Part shown: piece after piece, positions 7,001 through 12,700 of the stretch
Layout of the letters: every line of letters begins with the position of its first letter
Numbering within the stretch: position 1 is the first letter of the stretch
Source: CAYQLT01 sp964418425
GTDB lineage: Bacteria > Bacillota > Limnochordia > Limnochordales > Geochordaceae
DNA length: 14,013 bases
Assembly: GCA_964418425.1 (NCBI GenBank)
Contig: CAYQLT010000064.1
Location: forward strand, 1 to 14,013
Reading direction: 5' to 3'
Made by a program: the position numbers and the translations under genes
The notes under the pieces: model-generated
What the model was told of the DNA's origin: nothing
Database searches by the model: none
Seen by the model: the letters and a program-made list of their open reading frames with translations, nothing else

Positions 7001-7753
7001 CTGCGCCGCCTCGGCCGTGAGGGGGAGCTCCCGGGCGGGCGGGATGATCACCGACTCCAGGGAGCCGGTGGAGCGCTGGGTCTCCGCGTCAAACTCCCGG
7101 ATCGACTCCACCACCTGGTCGAGCCACTCGATGCGTACCGGCGACGGGCGGGTCAGGGGAAAGACGTCGAGTATGTCTCCCCGCACGCTGTACTGCCCCG
7201 GCCCCTCCACCCGCGTCCGCCGCTCGTAGCCACCCCGGGCCAGGAGCCGAGCCGCCTCCGCCAGGGGTCGGGTCTCTCCCCGGCCGACGCGCAGGATGAA
7301 CGACTCCAACACTTGAGCGGGAACCAGCCGTTCGGATGCGGCCGTGACATCCGCGATGACCACCGACGGGCCTGATCCCAACCCCAGCAGGCGCAGCATG
7401 GCATCCAGGCGCTGGCCCGTCAGCTCGGGGCTGGTGGTCACGTCCTCGTGGGGCAGGGTTTCCAGGGGTAGGAACAGGCCCAGGCGCTGGGGCCCCACGA
7501 GCTGCGCCAGATCTTCGTACCACTGCTCGGCCGCTCGCCTCCCATGGGTGAGTACCAGGATGCTCCCCGACCCCGGGGGCAGAACACCGCCGGCGAGGCG
7601 CTGCATCTCCTCGAACAGGGCCGCCACCAGCACGGTGCGCTGCGAGCCGCTGATGCCACAAACCAATTGCTCGGAGTCTCCCGAGGCCAGGTGGGAGGCG
7701 ATGCGCCGGACGCTGTCCGCCTGGCGGATGAGAGCGACCAGCCTGTGCAGCAC
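4064..7753 (-). CDS. mfd: Mfd, transcription-repair coupling factor
   Basis: 1229 residues, slightly longer than the 1177 of B. subtilis. In order: a UvrB-like N-terminal module (to about 350), the RNA-polymerase-interacting domain near 520-585 (VVHVNHGIGRYEGI), then two RecG-like motor domains. Walker A is GDVGYGKT at 671-678 (K677), the Walker B box is DEEQ at 772-775, followed by MTATPIPRTL and GRVGRSNR, and a C-terminal TRCF domain. Mfd pushes or removes RNA polymerase stalled at lesions and recruits UvrA. The GTG at 7753 is the first start after an in-frame stop, with AAGGGG about 12 bases ahead. The last 45 or so residues are a Gly/Ala/Pro/Ser-rich tail beyond the usual end. It follows pth after 135 bases; fin (yabK), which lies in this spot in Bacillus, is absent. 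Confidence 0.98.
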   Translation of the reverse strand: MLHRLVALIRQADSVRRIASHLASGDSEQLVCGISGSQRTVLVAALFEEMQRLAGGVLPPGSGSILVLTHGRRAAEQWYEDLAQLVGPQRLGLFLPLETLPHEDVTTSPELTGQRLDAMLRLLGLGSGPSVVIADVTAASERLVPAQVLESFILRVGRGETRPLAEAARLLARGGYERRTRVEGPGQYSVRGDILDVFPLTRPSPVRIEWLDQVVESIREFDAETQRSTGSLESVIIPPARELPLTAEAAQRGRAAIAEEAARQARRLRAAGQADAARRLEERVEGQLERLAEHGYVEGLEQYKPLFYTDLPLLPDYLAGGLVVLDEPARLRERMGHAESEFAETFKGLLERGRVLPVEASCFGWWDDLVASARRHLLLALSLLPRRLQELEPAAVHSVASRPAEPFHGNWELLASELRRRQHERFRVLLALSTPSRAERAVELLRDEGVVALRAGDLDGELKPGHVVVVASPLESGFELPELRLLVLTDAEVYGRERRPRRPRPPYEGGGVRLGDYLELREGDYVVHVNHGIGRYEGIRTMEVGGVRRDYLVVRYAGEDRLYVPTDQVQLLQKYIGSEDAPPRLNRLGGTEWARIKKRVRESVQEMAEGLLKLYAERQARPGTPFGPDTPWQREFEEAFPYEETPDQLRASQEVKADMERPRPMDRLLCGDVGYGKTEVAMRAAFKAVMQGKQVAVLVPTTILAQQHHRTFTERFEGYPVRIAMLSRFQSPAEQQAVLQGLKRGSVDIVIGTHRLLSRDVEFSDLGLVVVDEEQRFGVAQKERLKELRRTVDVLTMTATPIPRTLHMALSGVRDMSVIETPPEGRLPVRTYVVEYHDELVRDAIERELARGGQVYFVYNRVQAIDRMAAHIHQLVPRARIAVAHGQMEEARLEQVMLDFLRHEYDVLVCTSIIETGMDIANVNTLVVYDADRMGLAQLYQLRGRVGRSNRVAYAYFTFRKEKVLTEDAERRLAAIREFTELGSGFKIALRDLEIRGAGNILGPEQHGHIAAVGFELYCRLLEEAVRELKGEQLQTPPEPSLDLAVDAYLPDGYVPDSGQKVEFYKRIAQAASLQQLDEIRNELDDRFGDPPGAVRNLLAVARIRLRARQAGIGAISARRDEVTLKTWEGLRLPADRVARAVAPFRLRVGYRPASQVDTLWVRRSGMSDQELLALLEDLVGRLAEAVSETAKPAPSGHDGPGAGGCPSRSAPSAAVGAAGIGRPAGATV

Positions 7754-7803
7754 CGAGCCGTCACCCCTTGGTCAGCTGTCAGCACGCAAGTCCGGGACGT
7801 GCC

Positions 7804-7825
7804 CGCGCGGCAAGTTGGCCGCGCG
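7804..7825. repeat. Perfect hairpin in the pth-mfd spacer
   Basis: CGCGCGGC (7804-7811) and GCCGCGCG (7818-7825) form a perfect 8-base stem with a 6-base loop. Next to it, at 7831-7856, is a nearly pure G/C run with alternating GGG and CCC blocks containing the 12-base palindrome GGGCCCGGGCCC. No T-run follows in either direction, so it does not look like a standard intrinsic terminator. On the minus strand both would be in the leader of mfd. A TATAAT (7893-7888) overlaps the pth stop codon but lacks a -35. Confidence 0.5.
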
Positions 7826-7888
7826 ATGCGGCCGGGCCCCGGGCCCGGGCCCCGGCGCCGCAACGGCAGGCCCCCGTGTGACAGCCCA

Positions 7889-8506
7889 TTATAGATCGGG
7901 CGGCTGACCGGCGGCGGCCGAGGAACGATTGAAACGGTTCATGGCGGCCTCGATCCCGTAAAGGGCCCAGTGCTGGGCGGCCTGAGCGGCCAGTTCCACG
8001 GCCTGGGCCAAAAGCGGCGCCTGGGTGGGGTCCGGCGGGCTGAGCACGTAGTCGGCGGCCGACTGCCCCGGCGGGGGGCTTCCGATGCCGATGCGGATCC
8101 GGGCCACCTCCTGGGTGCCCAGCGCATCGATGATGGACTGCATGCCTCGGTGGGAGCCGCTGGAGCCCCGGGCCCGCACCCTCACGTGCCCCGGGGGCAG
8201 GGCCATGTCGTCGTAGATCACCAGCAGCTGCCCCAGGCTCACTCCTGTACGGGCCACCAGGGCCCGGACGGAACGGCCGCTTGCGTTCATGTAGGTCAGC
8301 GGCCGGGCCAGCAGCCACTCCAGCCCATCCTGGTCGGCCCGGAACAGCTCCGCCTGCTCCCCAAAGAAGGGCCCGTGGGCGTCCAGGGACCGCACCAGGC
8401 GCTCCACGACCCGGAATCCCATGTTGTGGCGGGTCGGCTCGTACATGAGCCCTGGGTTTCCCAGGCCCACGATGAGCCGCAGCCCGGAGCGAGGGCGGGA
8501 GGTCAC
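7889..8506 (-). CDS. pth: Peptidyl-tRNA hydrolase
   Basis: 205 residues, the normal size for bacterial Pth. It frees tRNA from peptidyl-tRNAs dropped by ribosomes. The active-site elements are all visible: GLGNPG with N17, TRHNMGF with the catalytic H27, the YDDMALPPG segment in which D99 matches D93 of the E. coli enzyme, and GSSGSHRGMQSI with the conserved His. The GTG at 8506 is placed just before the LIVGLGNPG strand, with GAGGC about 9 bases ahead. It follows rplY by 9 bases, so it is almost surely co-transcribed. The Bacillus counterpart is spoVC. The C-terminal tail of about 10 residues is not conserved. Confidence 0.97.
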   Translation of the reverse strand: MTSRPRSGLRLIVGLGNPGLMYEPTRHNMGFRVVERLVRSLDAHGPFFGEQAELFRADQDGLEWLLARPLTYMNASGRSVRALVARTGVSLGQLLVIYDDMALPPGHVRVRARGSSGSHRGMQSIIDALGTQEVARIRIGIGSPPPGQSAADYVLSPPDPTQAPLLAQAVELAAQAAQHWALYGIEAAMNRFNRSSAAAGQPPDL

Positions 8507-8515
8507 GCCGCTGCC

Positions 8516-9205
8516 TCAAGCCTCGTCTTCGCTTTGAGCCTTGCGGGGTCGGGTGACGCGCTCCGGCTCCGCGGGAGTCGCCGGCGCCGCCTCGGGCGTC
8601 TCCTGGCCTGCGGCGGCACCCCTGGGCAGCACGGCGCTGACCAGCGTCTCGTCGGTGTCGGTCAGCAATGTGACACCGGCAGGCAGCTTCAGGTCACCGG
8701 CGGTGCGCCGCTCGCCCGCCTGCAGATTGGATACGTCAAGGGGCAGGTAGGGCGGGATGGCCGTGGGCAGGCACTCGACCTCCACCTCCCGCAGGCTGAC
8801 GGCAGGGACAAGGCCACGGCCCTCGAGCTGCTCGATGCCCTCCAGCAAAACGGCCACCCGGGCCCGGACGGGCTTTCCGGCCGGCACAGCGTAGAAATCC
8901 ACGTGCAACAATTGCTGGGTGACGGGGTCGACCTGGACCTCCTTGATGAGCACCGGGTAGGAGCCGCTCGGCTCCGCCCCGGCCCCGTTTTCCACGTGCA
9001 GACGGATGAGACGGCTGCGGGCCCCCTCCTGGCGGAAAAGCTGCTCGATGGCCTTGCGCTCTACCTGGAGCGCGTAGGGGCCAACGGCGCCATAGAGGCT
9101 CGCCGGCAGCCACCCTTCCCGGCGCAGCCGCCGCGACAAGCGGCTTCCCAGCCGTTGCCTGGGCCACGCCGTCAATCGGATCTCCGCTTTCGCCTGTGAC
9201 TCCAT
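8516..9205 (-). CDS. rplY: Ribosomal protein bL25, CTC/TL5 long form
   Basis: 229 residues in the two-domain layout of Ctc/TL5: an N-terminal 5S-rRNA-binding domain (about 5-100, with GSRLSRRLRREGWLPASLYG and VLIKEVQVDPVTQQLLHVDFY) and a C-terminal beta domain (about 105-190). A low-complexity acidic/Pro/Ala tail ends in SEDEA. It binds 5S rRNA in the large subunit; in B. subtilis ctc is a general stress gene. The ATG at 9205 has the best ribosome-binding site in the window, GGAGGTGA, located in the short gap and the end of prs. The spacing to prs is 7 bases, and to pth 9. Confidence 0.95.
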   Translation of the reverse strand: MESQAKAEIRLTAWPRQRLGSRLSRRLRREGWLPASLYGAVGPYALQVERKAIEQLFRQEGARSRLIRLHVENGAGAEPSGSYPVLIKEVQVDPVTQQLLHVDFYAVPAGKPVRARVAVLLEGIEQLEGRGLVPAVSLREVEVECLPTAIPPYLPLDVSNLQAGERRTAGDLKLPAGVTLLTDTDETLVSAVLPRGAAAGQETPEAAPATPAEPERVTRPRKAQSEDEA

Positions 9206-9212
9206 GACAGGT

Positions 9213-10220
9213 TCACCTCCGCCCGCCCGCGGCGGGTGAATGCGCGCTCTCGAAGAGCCGGCTCACCGATTCCTCGGTGAAGATGTTACGGATGGCATCG
9301 GCCACCAGGGGCGCCACCGACAGCACCTTCACCCGGTCGGTGGGCCGGTCGGCCGGCAAGGGGATGGTGTCGGTGACCACCACCTCCACGATGGCCGAAT
9401 CGGCCAGGCGCTCCAGGCAGCCAGGCGAGAAAACCCCGTGGGTGGCGCACGCGTACACGGCGGTGGCTCCCTCGGCCATCAGCGCCTGGGCCGCCTTCAC
9501 GATGGTTCCACCGGTGTCGACGATGTCGTCCACCAGGATGGCCGTCTGCCCGGACACGTTGCCGATGACGTGCATGACCTCGGAGACGTCGGGTTCGGGG
9601 CGGCGCTTGTCGCAGATGGCAAGGCCGCAGCCCAGGCGTTCGGCCAGCTCCCGCGCCCGGGCGACGCCGCCCACGTCGGGGGCCACCACCACGGGCGAGG
9701 GCAGGTGCAGCTTGGCGAAGTAGTCCGCGAGGATGGGCAGGGCCTTGAGGTTGTCCACCGGGATGTCGAAGAACCCCTGGATCTGGCCGGCGTGCAGGTC
9801 GACGGTCAGAACCCGGTCGGCTCCGGCCGCCGTGATGAGGTTGGCGACCAGCTTGGCGGAGATGGGATCCCGGGCCTGCATCTTGCGGTCCTGGCGGGCG
9901 TACCCGTAATAGGGTACCACCGCTGCCACCTCATCCGCCGACGCGCGCTTGATGGCGTCCAGCATGATGAGCAGCTCCATCAGGTTGGAGTCCACGGGCG
10001 CGCAGGTGGGCTGGATGACGAACACGTGCGCGCCTCTCACGCTTTCCTGGATGCGGACGTGGATTTCCCCATCCCGGAACCGGGTGACGCGCGCCGCTCC
10101 CAGCTCGACGCCCAGGCAAGCCGCCACGTCCCGGGCCAGCTGTGGATTGGCATTGCCCGTGAACAGTTTGAGCCGCTTGTGGTGGTGGTCCAGGCGCGGC
10201 TCCAGGGAGACCTCGTACAT
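9213..10220 (-). CDS. prs: Ribose-phosphate pyrophosphokinase (PRPP synthetase)
   Basis: 335 residues. It converts ribose-5-phosphate and ATP into PRPP for nucleotide, His and Trp synthesis. Motifs: FTGNANPQLARDV at 20-32; DLHAGQIQGFFDIPVDNL; VVVAPDVGGVARAR; the catalytic flexible loop starting DKRRPEPDVSEVM around 200; and the PRPP-binding loop LVDDIVDTGGT around 228-238. The ATG at 10220 overlaps the glmU stop by one base (TGATG), which suggests translational coupling. The N-terminus carries about ten extra residues before the family start. The frame is open further upstream inside glmU, but that stretch is not Prs-like. Confidence 0.97.
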   Translation of the reverse strand: MYEVSLEPRLDHHHKRLKLFTGNANPQLARDVAACLGVELGAARVTRFRDGEIHVRIQESVRGAHVFVIQPTCAPVDSNLMELLIMLDAIKRASADEVAAVVPYYGYARQDRKMQARDPISAKLVANLITAAGADRVLTVDLHAGQIQGFFDIPVDNLKALPILADYFAKLHLPSPVVVAPDVGGVARARELAERLGCGLAICDKRRPEPDVSEVMHVIGNVSGQTAILVDDIVDTGGTIVKAAQALMAEGATAVYACATHGVFSPGCLERLADSAIVEVVVTDTIPLPADRPTDRVKVLSVAPLVADAIRNIFTEESVSRLFESAHSPAAGGRR

Positions 10221-11449
10221 CACCGTCGCCCCCCTACCTGCAAGGCCTGGACGGCGGCCGCCTGCCCGATGCAGGCCTGCGGCGCGATCCGGGCCCCCGC
10301 CGGGATGGTCACACCCGGCCCGATCTGCGCATCCCGCCCGACATGACAGCCCACCAGAACGTTGCCGACCACCCGGACCCCCGGCTCCAGCACGCTGTCG
10401 ATCACCCACGCCCCCGGACCCAGGGCGCAACCCCGCCCGAGCCGGCTCTCCCCCAGTAACCTCGCTCCCGCATACAGCGTACAATCCTCTTCAGCCTCTG
10501 CCCATGGGTCGACCTCCGCCGGGGGGGCCCCGGAGAAGCTCACCCCCCGGGACGCCAGCGCAAGGCGTGCCCGCTGGCGCAGCAGGGCTTCCAGCTCGTG
10601 CAGCTGGTTGCGGTCGTTGACCCCCAGCCCCTCGCTGGGGTCGGCAAGGGGTACGGCCACCACGCCGCCCCCCCATGGGGCTCCGACCCCTCCAGCACGT
10701 TTCCCGCCATCGGCATCGTCACCGCCGCAAGGGCGGCGGGCGAGATAGGCCACCGCATCCGTGAGGTAGTACTCCCCCTGGGCGTTGTCGGGCCGCAGCC
10801 TTTCCAGCGCCGCCTCCAGCGCATCCCGGCAAAACGCGTAGACCCCAAGGTTCACCTCGTCGATGGCCCGCTGGTCGGGAGCGGCATCCTTCTCCTCCAC
10901 CACCGCCACTACCGGTGCTTGCGGCCCGCCGCCGGCGGCCCGCACCACCCGTCCGTACCCCGACGGGTCCCGCAGGCGGGCGGTGGCCAGAGCCAGCGCC
11001 GCACCCGAGCGGGCCCGGGCCTGCCGAAGCTCCTCCAGCGTCTCGGGGCGTAGCAGGGGGACGTCCCCATAAGAGACCAGTACCTCGCGGATCCCCGGCT
11101 CCAGGGCTCGCAGGGCACACTGGACGGCGTGGCCGGTTCCCCGTTGCGGCTGCTGACGGGCAAAGGTCACCTCCACCCCGAGCCGGCGGGCCCAGTGCCG
11201 GAGTTCCTCTTCCACTCGGTCCGCCTGATGGCCGGTCACCACCACCAGCTGCCATCGGGGCAACCGCGAGGCCGTCTTCAAGATGCTGGCTCCCAGGGGG
11301 CGCCCGCACAGCGGGTGCAAGATCTTGGGAAGGCCGGACTTCATCCGTGTGCCCAGCCCGGCTGCCAGAACCACCCAGGCGGTCTGCCGAGCAGCCGGGC
11401 GGGACGGATCGTGGCCCGCCCGGTGCGTCGGTGAGCCCGCGTCGCGCAC
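10220..11449 (-). CDS. glmU: GlmU-type UDP-GlcNAc pyrophosphorylase with truncated acetyltransferase domain
   Basis: The uridylyltransferase half is complete: LAAGLGTRM at 28-36 with K42, then QQPQRGTGHAVQCA, VSYGDVPLL, VVEEKDA, EVNLGVYAF, DNAQGEYYLTDAV and GVNDRNQL. It makes UDP-GlcNAc from GlcNAc-1-P and UTP. The left-handed beta-helix starts near 313 but has only about 97 residues before the stop, against roughly 200 in normal GlmU. The NFVEIKKS, HLSYIGDA and NYDG acetyltransferase motifs, with the catalytic His, are absent, and prs begins at once, so no continuation in another frame exists. A Gly-rich insert (about 23 residues, with GGDDADGG and PWGGG) precedes the GVNDR motif. The GTG at 11449 is chosen for GAAGG eight bases ahead and proximity to the first strand. 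The frame is open to 11809, and an ATG at 11578 is a less likely start. Total length is 409 residues. Confidence 0.9.
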   Translation of the reverse strand: MRDAGSPTHRAGHDPSRPAARQTAWVVLAAGLGTRMKSGLPKILHPLCGRPLGASILKTASRLPRWQLVVVTGHQADRVEEELRHWARRLGVEVTFARQQPQRGTGHAVQCALRALEPGIREVLVSYGDVPLLRPETLEELRQARARSGAALALATARLRDPSGYGRVVRAAGGGPQAPVVAVVEEKDAAPDQRAIDEVNLGVYAFCRDALEAALERLRPDNAQGEYYLTDAVAYLARRPCGGDDADGGKRAGGVGAPWGGGVVAVPLADPSEGLGVNDRNQLHELEALLRQRARLALASRGVSFSGAPPAEVDPWAEAEEDCTLYAGARLLGESRLGRGCALGPGAWVIDSVLEPGVRVVGNVLVGCHVGRDAQIGPGVTIPAGARIAPQACIGQAAAVQALQVGGRR

Positions 11450-11706
11450 GACACCTACCTTCTCCCGGCCGCCTGTGGGCGAAGCCGGGAAAGAGGGTGC
11501 GGCCGCTGGATTTTCCTGCACGTGTAGCGACTGCCCCCGGAGCGCGGTTGCGATGCCCAATTCGCCGGCGACCAGCATCCTCCCTTTTCTTTCGGGGAAA
11601 CATTCTAGGGGGTGCCCCCCGCGGCCGGTGACAACCGGGAAAGGCCGCTTCAGAGCGTCGGCGGGAGCGCACCCAGCACCGTACGGCAGGAGGCGGATAT
11701 CCGAGG
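11450..11706. other. Divergent spacer between glmU and the Hsp20 gene
   Basis: 257 bases without a convincing gene. The glmU frame stays open through it on the minus strand, including an ATG at 11578 directly abutting AAAGGGAGG, which is too close for normal use. The composition is mixed, with a short AT-richer stretch at 11584-11607. spoVG, which usually lies upstream of glmU, is not found here. No CIRCE element for the chaperone gene is seen. Confidence 0.6.
11602..11634 (-). promoter_or_regulatory. Weak promoter-like elements upstream of glmU
   Basis: On the minus strand, TAGAAT (11607-11602) is the same hexamer as in the mazG promoter. TTGTCA (11634-11629) matches the -35 consensus at 5 of 6 positions, but the spacer is 21 bases, longer than the 16-18 normally used. 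The spacer holds a G5/C5 inverted repeat with a TG loop (11608-11619). Transcription from here would give a leader of about 145 bases before the glmU GTG. Confidence 0.25.
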
Positions 11707-12156
11707 GTGGCAACGCAGCGATACGGCCGGGGCATGGAACTCTGGCCAGCCTGGCGGCACTTGCTGGAGGACCTGCCCTGGGGATGGCCATGGGGGATCG
11801 AACTGGCACGGGAATCGGCCTGGTACCCCGCGGTGGACGTCATCGACAGACCCGACGAGGTGGTGGTGGAGGCGGAGATCCCCGGCGTGGACCCCGAGAG
11901 GGTGGAGATCGAGGTTCGAGACCATGAGCTGTCCATCCGCGGGGAGAGCCGGCAGCAGACCGAACGAACCGACGGGGGCGTCTTTCGCTCGGAGCGGCGC
12001 TACGGCGCCTTCATCCGTAGGGTCTCGCTGCCGGCAGAGGTGGACGGCGACCAGGCCCGGGCGCGCTACCGCCGAGGAATCCTGGAGATCCATCTGCCCA
12101 AGCGCCAGGGCGCTCGGCGTCTAATACCCGTGGAGACGGGCGACGAAGACGCCTGA
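11707..12156 (+). CDS. Hsp20/alpha-crystallin family small heat-shock protein
   Basis: 149 residues, a typical size. After a Trp-rich N-terminus (LLEDLPWGWPWGIELA), the alpha-crystallin domain spans about 42-137: YPAVDVIDRPDEVVVEAEIPG, then VEIEVRDHELSIRGE, then GAFIRRVSLP and the closing GILEIHLPK. A C-terminal IPV, the I-x-I/V motif used in oligomer contacts, follows at 140-142. These proteins hold unfolding proteins without ATP. The GTG at 11707 is favoured because AGGAGG lies 13 bases upstream; the ATG at 11734 has no good site. It is divergent from glmU and convergent with the SASP gene. No HrcA or CtsR operator was recognised. Confidence 0.94.
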   Translation: MATQRYGRGMELWPAWRHLLEDLPWGWPWGIELARESAWYPAVDVIDRPDEVVVEAEIPGVDPERVEIEVRDHELSIRGESRQQTERTDGGVFRSERRYGAFIRRVSLPAEVDGDQARARYRRGILEIHLPKRQGARRLIPVETGDEDA

Positions 12157-12160
12157 TGGC

Positions 12161-12225
12161 GCCTTGCGGGGCCCGGCAGGCCGGCCGCCTCCAGCGGGCC
12201 GCCGGGCCGCCGCCCCACGCAAGGC
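12161..12225. terminator. Long stem-loop just after the Hsp20 gene
   Basis: GCCTTGCG (12161-12168) pairs with CGCAAGGC (12218-12225), followed by three more G-C pairs (12169-12171 with 12214-12216) past a bulged A. The interior is GC-rich and can fold further. It starts 4 bases after the stop codon. There is no T-run, so termination is inferred from position and stability only. Confidence 0.45.
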
Positions 12226-12237
12226 CACGGAAAGGCG

Positions 12238-12266
12238 GTACCCCCGCCACCGGCGGGCGGGGGTAC
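12238..12266. terminator. Probable bidirectional terminator between Hsp20 and SASP genes
   Basis: GTACCCCCG (12238-12246) and CGGGGGTAC (12258-12266) make a perfect 9-base stem with an 11-base loop in which CC and GG can pair further. It lies midway between two convergent genes. On the minus strand the sequence following is CGCCTTTCC, the closest thing to a U-tract; on the plus strand the tail is GCTTCAAG. Confidence 0.55.
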
Positions 12267-12302
12267 GCTTCAAGCCTGCAGGCAGGCGGGCTCGCTCCTG
12301 GC

Positions 12303-12617
12303 TTACCGGTTCTGGGGGCCCGCCTGGGCAGGGTTGGGGACGGCCTGCGGATTGGGGACGTTTTGACCCAGCGCCTGCTGGAAACCGGCCCGCACCCCGG
12401 CCGTCGCCTGCTCGATGAGAGCCTGCTCGGCCGCGGCGATCATCCGCCGCACCATGTGGCCGCCCACCGCCCCGGTCACCCGGGACGGGAGGTCACCCCA
12501 GTAATCGCTCTGGGGCACCTGCACGCCCAGTTCGTTGGCCACCTCGTACTTGAACTGGTTGAGGCTGCGAGCGGCGTCCAGGATGAGCGGGCGATTGCGC
12601 TTCTGGCCAAGGGCCAC
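12303..12617 (-). CDS. Alpha/beta-type small acid-soluble spore protein with long C-terminal tail
   Basis: 104 residues from the GTG at 12617. An upstream in-frame GTG at 12626 is also possible, but GAAGGGG is 9 bases from the chosen start and touches the other. The core matches the family: KRNRPLILDAARSLNQFKYE, then VANELGV, the DYWGDLPSR segment and GAVGGHMVRRMIAAAEQ. The germination protease site would lie at KYE|VAN, as in KYE|IAS of SspA. These proteins coat spore DNA and protect it from UV and heat, and are degraded at germination. Usual members have 60-75 residues; here about 35 residues follow the core, rich in Gln, Ala, Asn and Pro, with VPNP occurring twice. Forespore expression is expected. 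Confidence 0.93.
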   Translation of the reverse strand: MALGQKRNRPLILDAARSLNQFKYEVANELGVQVPQSDYWGDLPSRVTGAVGGHMVRRMIAAAEQALIEQATAGVRAGFQQALGQNVPNPQAVPNPAQAGPQNR

Positions 12618-12642
12618 CGCTGTCACCCCCTTCGTCTGGCCG

Positions 12643-12649
12643 TAGTGTG
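12643..12649 (-). promoter_or_regulatory. Sigma-G/F-like -10 element before the SASP gene
   Basis: On the minus strand CACACTA (12649-12643) matches the forespore -10 consensus CATACTA at 6 of 7 positions and would start transcription about 20 bases before the GTG. No matching -35 (TGnATA type) is seen 16-18 bases upstream. SASP genes are sigma-G dependent, so the position is right, but the evidence is thin. Confidence 0.3.
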
Positions 12650-12700
12650 AGTCGGCGAAGGGGGCGCCTTCCCGGTGAGTTGTTGCCGCCCCTGCCAGCC

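Noticed and set aside
7888..7893. Perfect TATAAT on the minus strand as an mfd promoter
   Set aside because: It overlaps the pth stop codon and no -35-like hexamer is found 16-18 bases upstream, so it is probably incidental.
10221..10484. Upstream extension of the prs frame into glmU (start near 10484)
   Set aside because: The added residues are Gly/Arg-rich and unlike Prs; the ATG at 10220 gives the family N-terminus.
11450..11809. Longer GlmU starting at 11578 or 11809
   Set aside because: The extra residues have no family match, the ATG at 11578 touches its ribosome-binding bases, and the GTG at 11449 has proper spacing.
12156..12650. Plus-strand 164-codon frame downstream of the Hsp20 gene
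   Set aside because: Antisense to the SASP gene and runs through the terminator stems; no family features.
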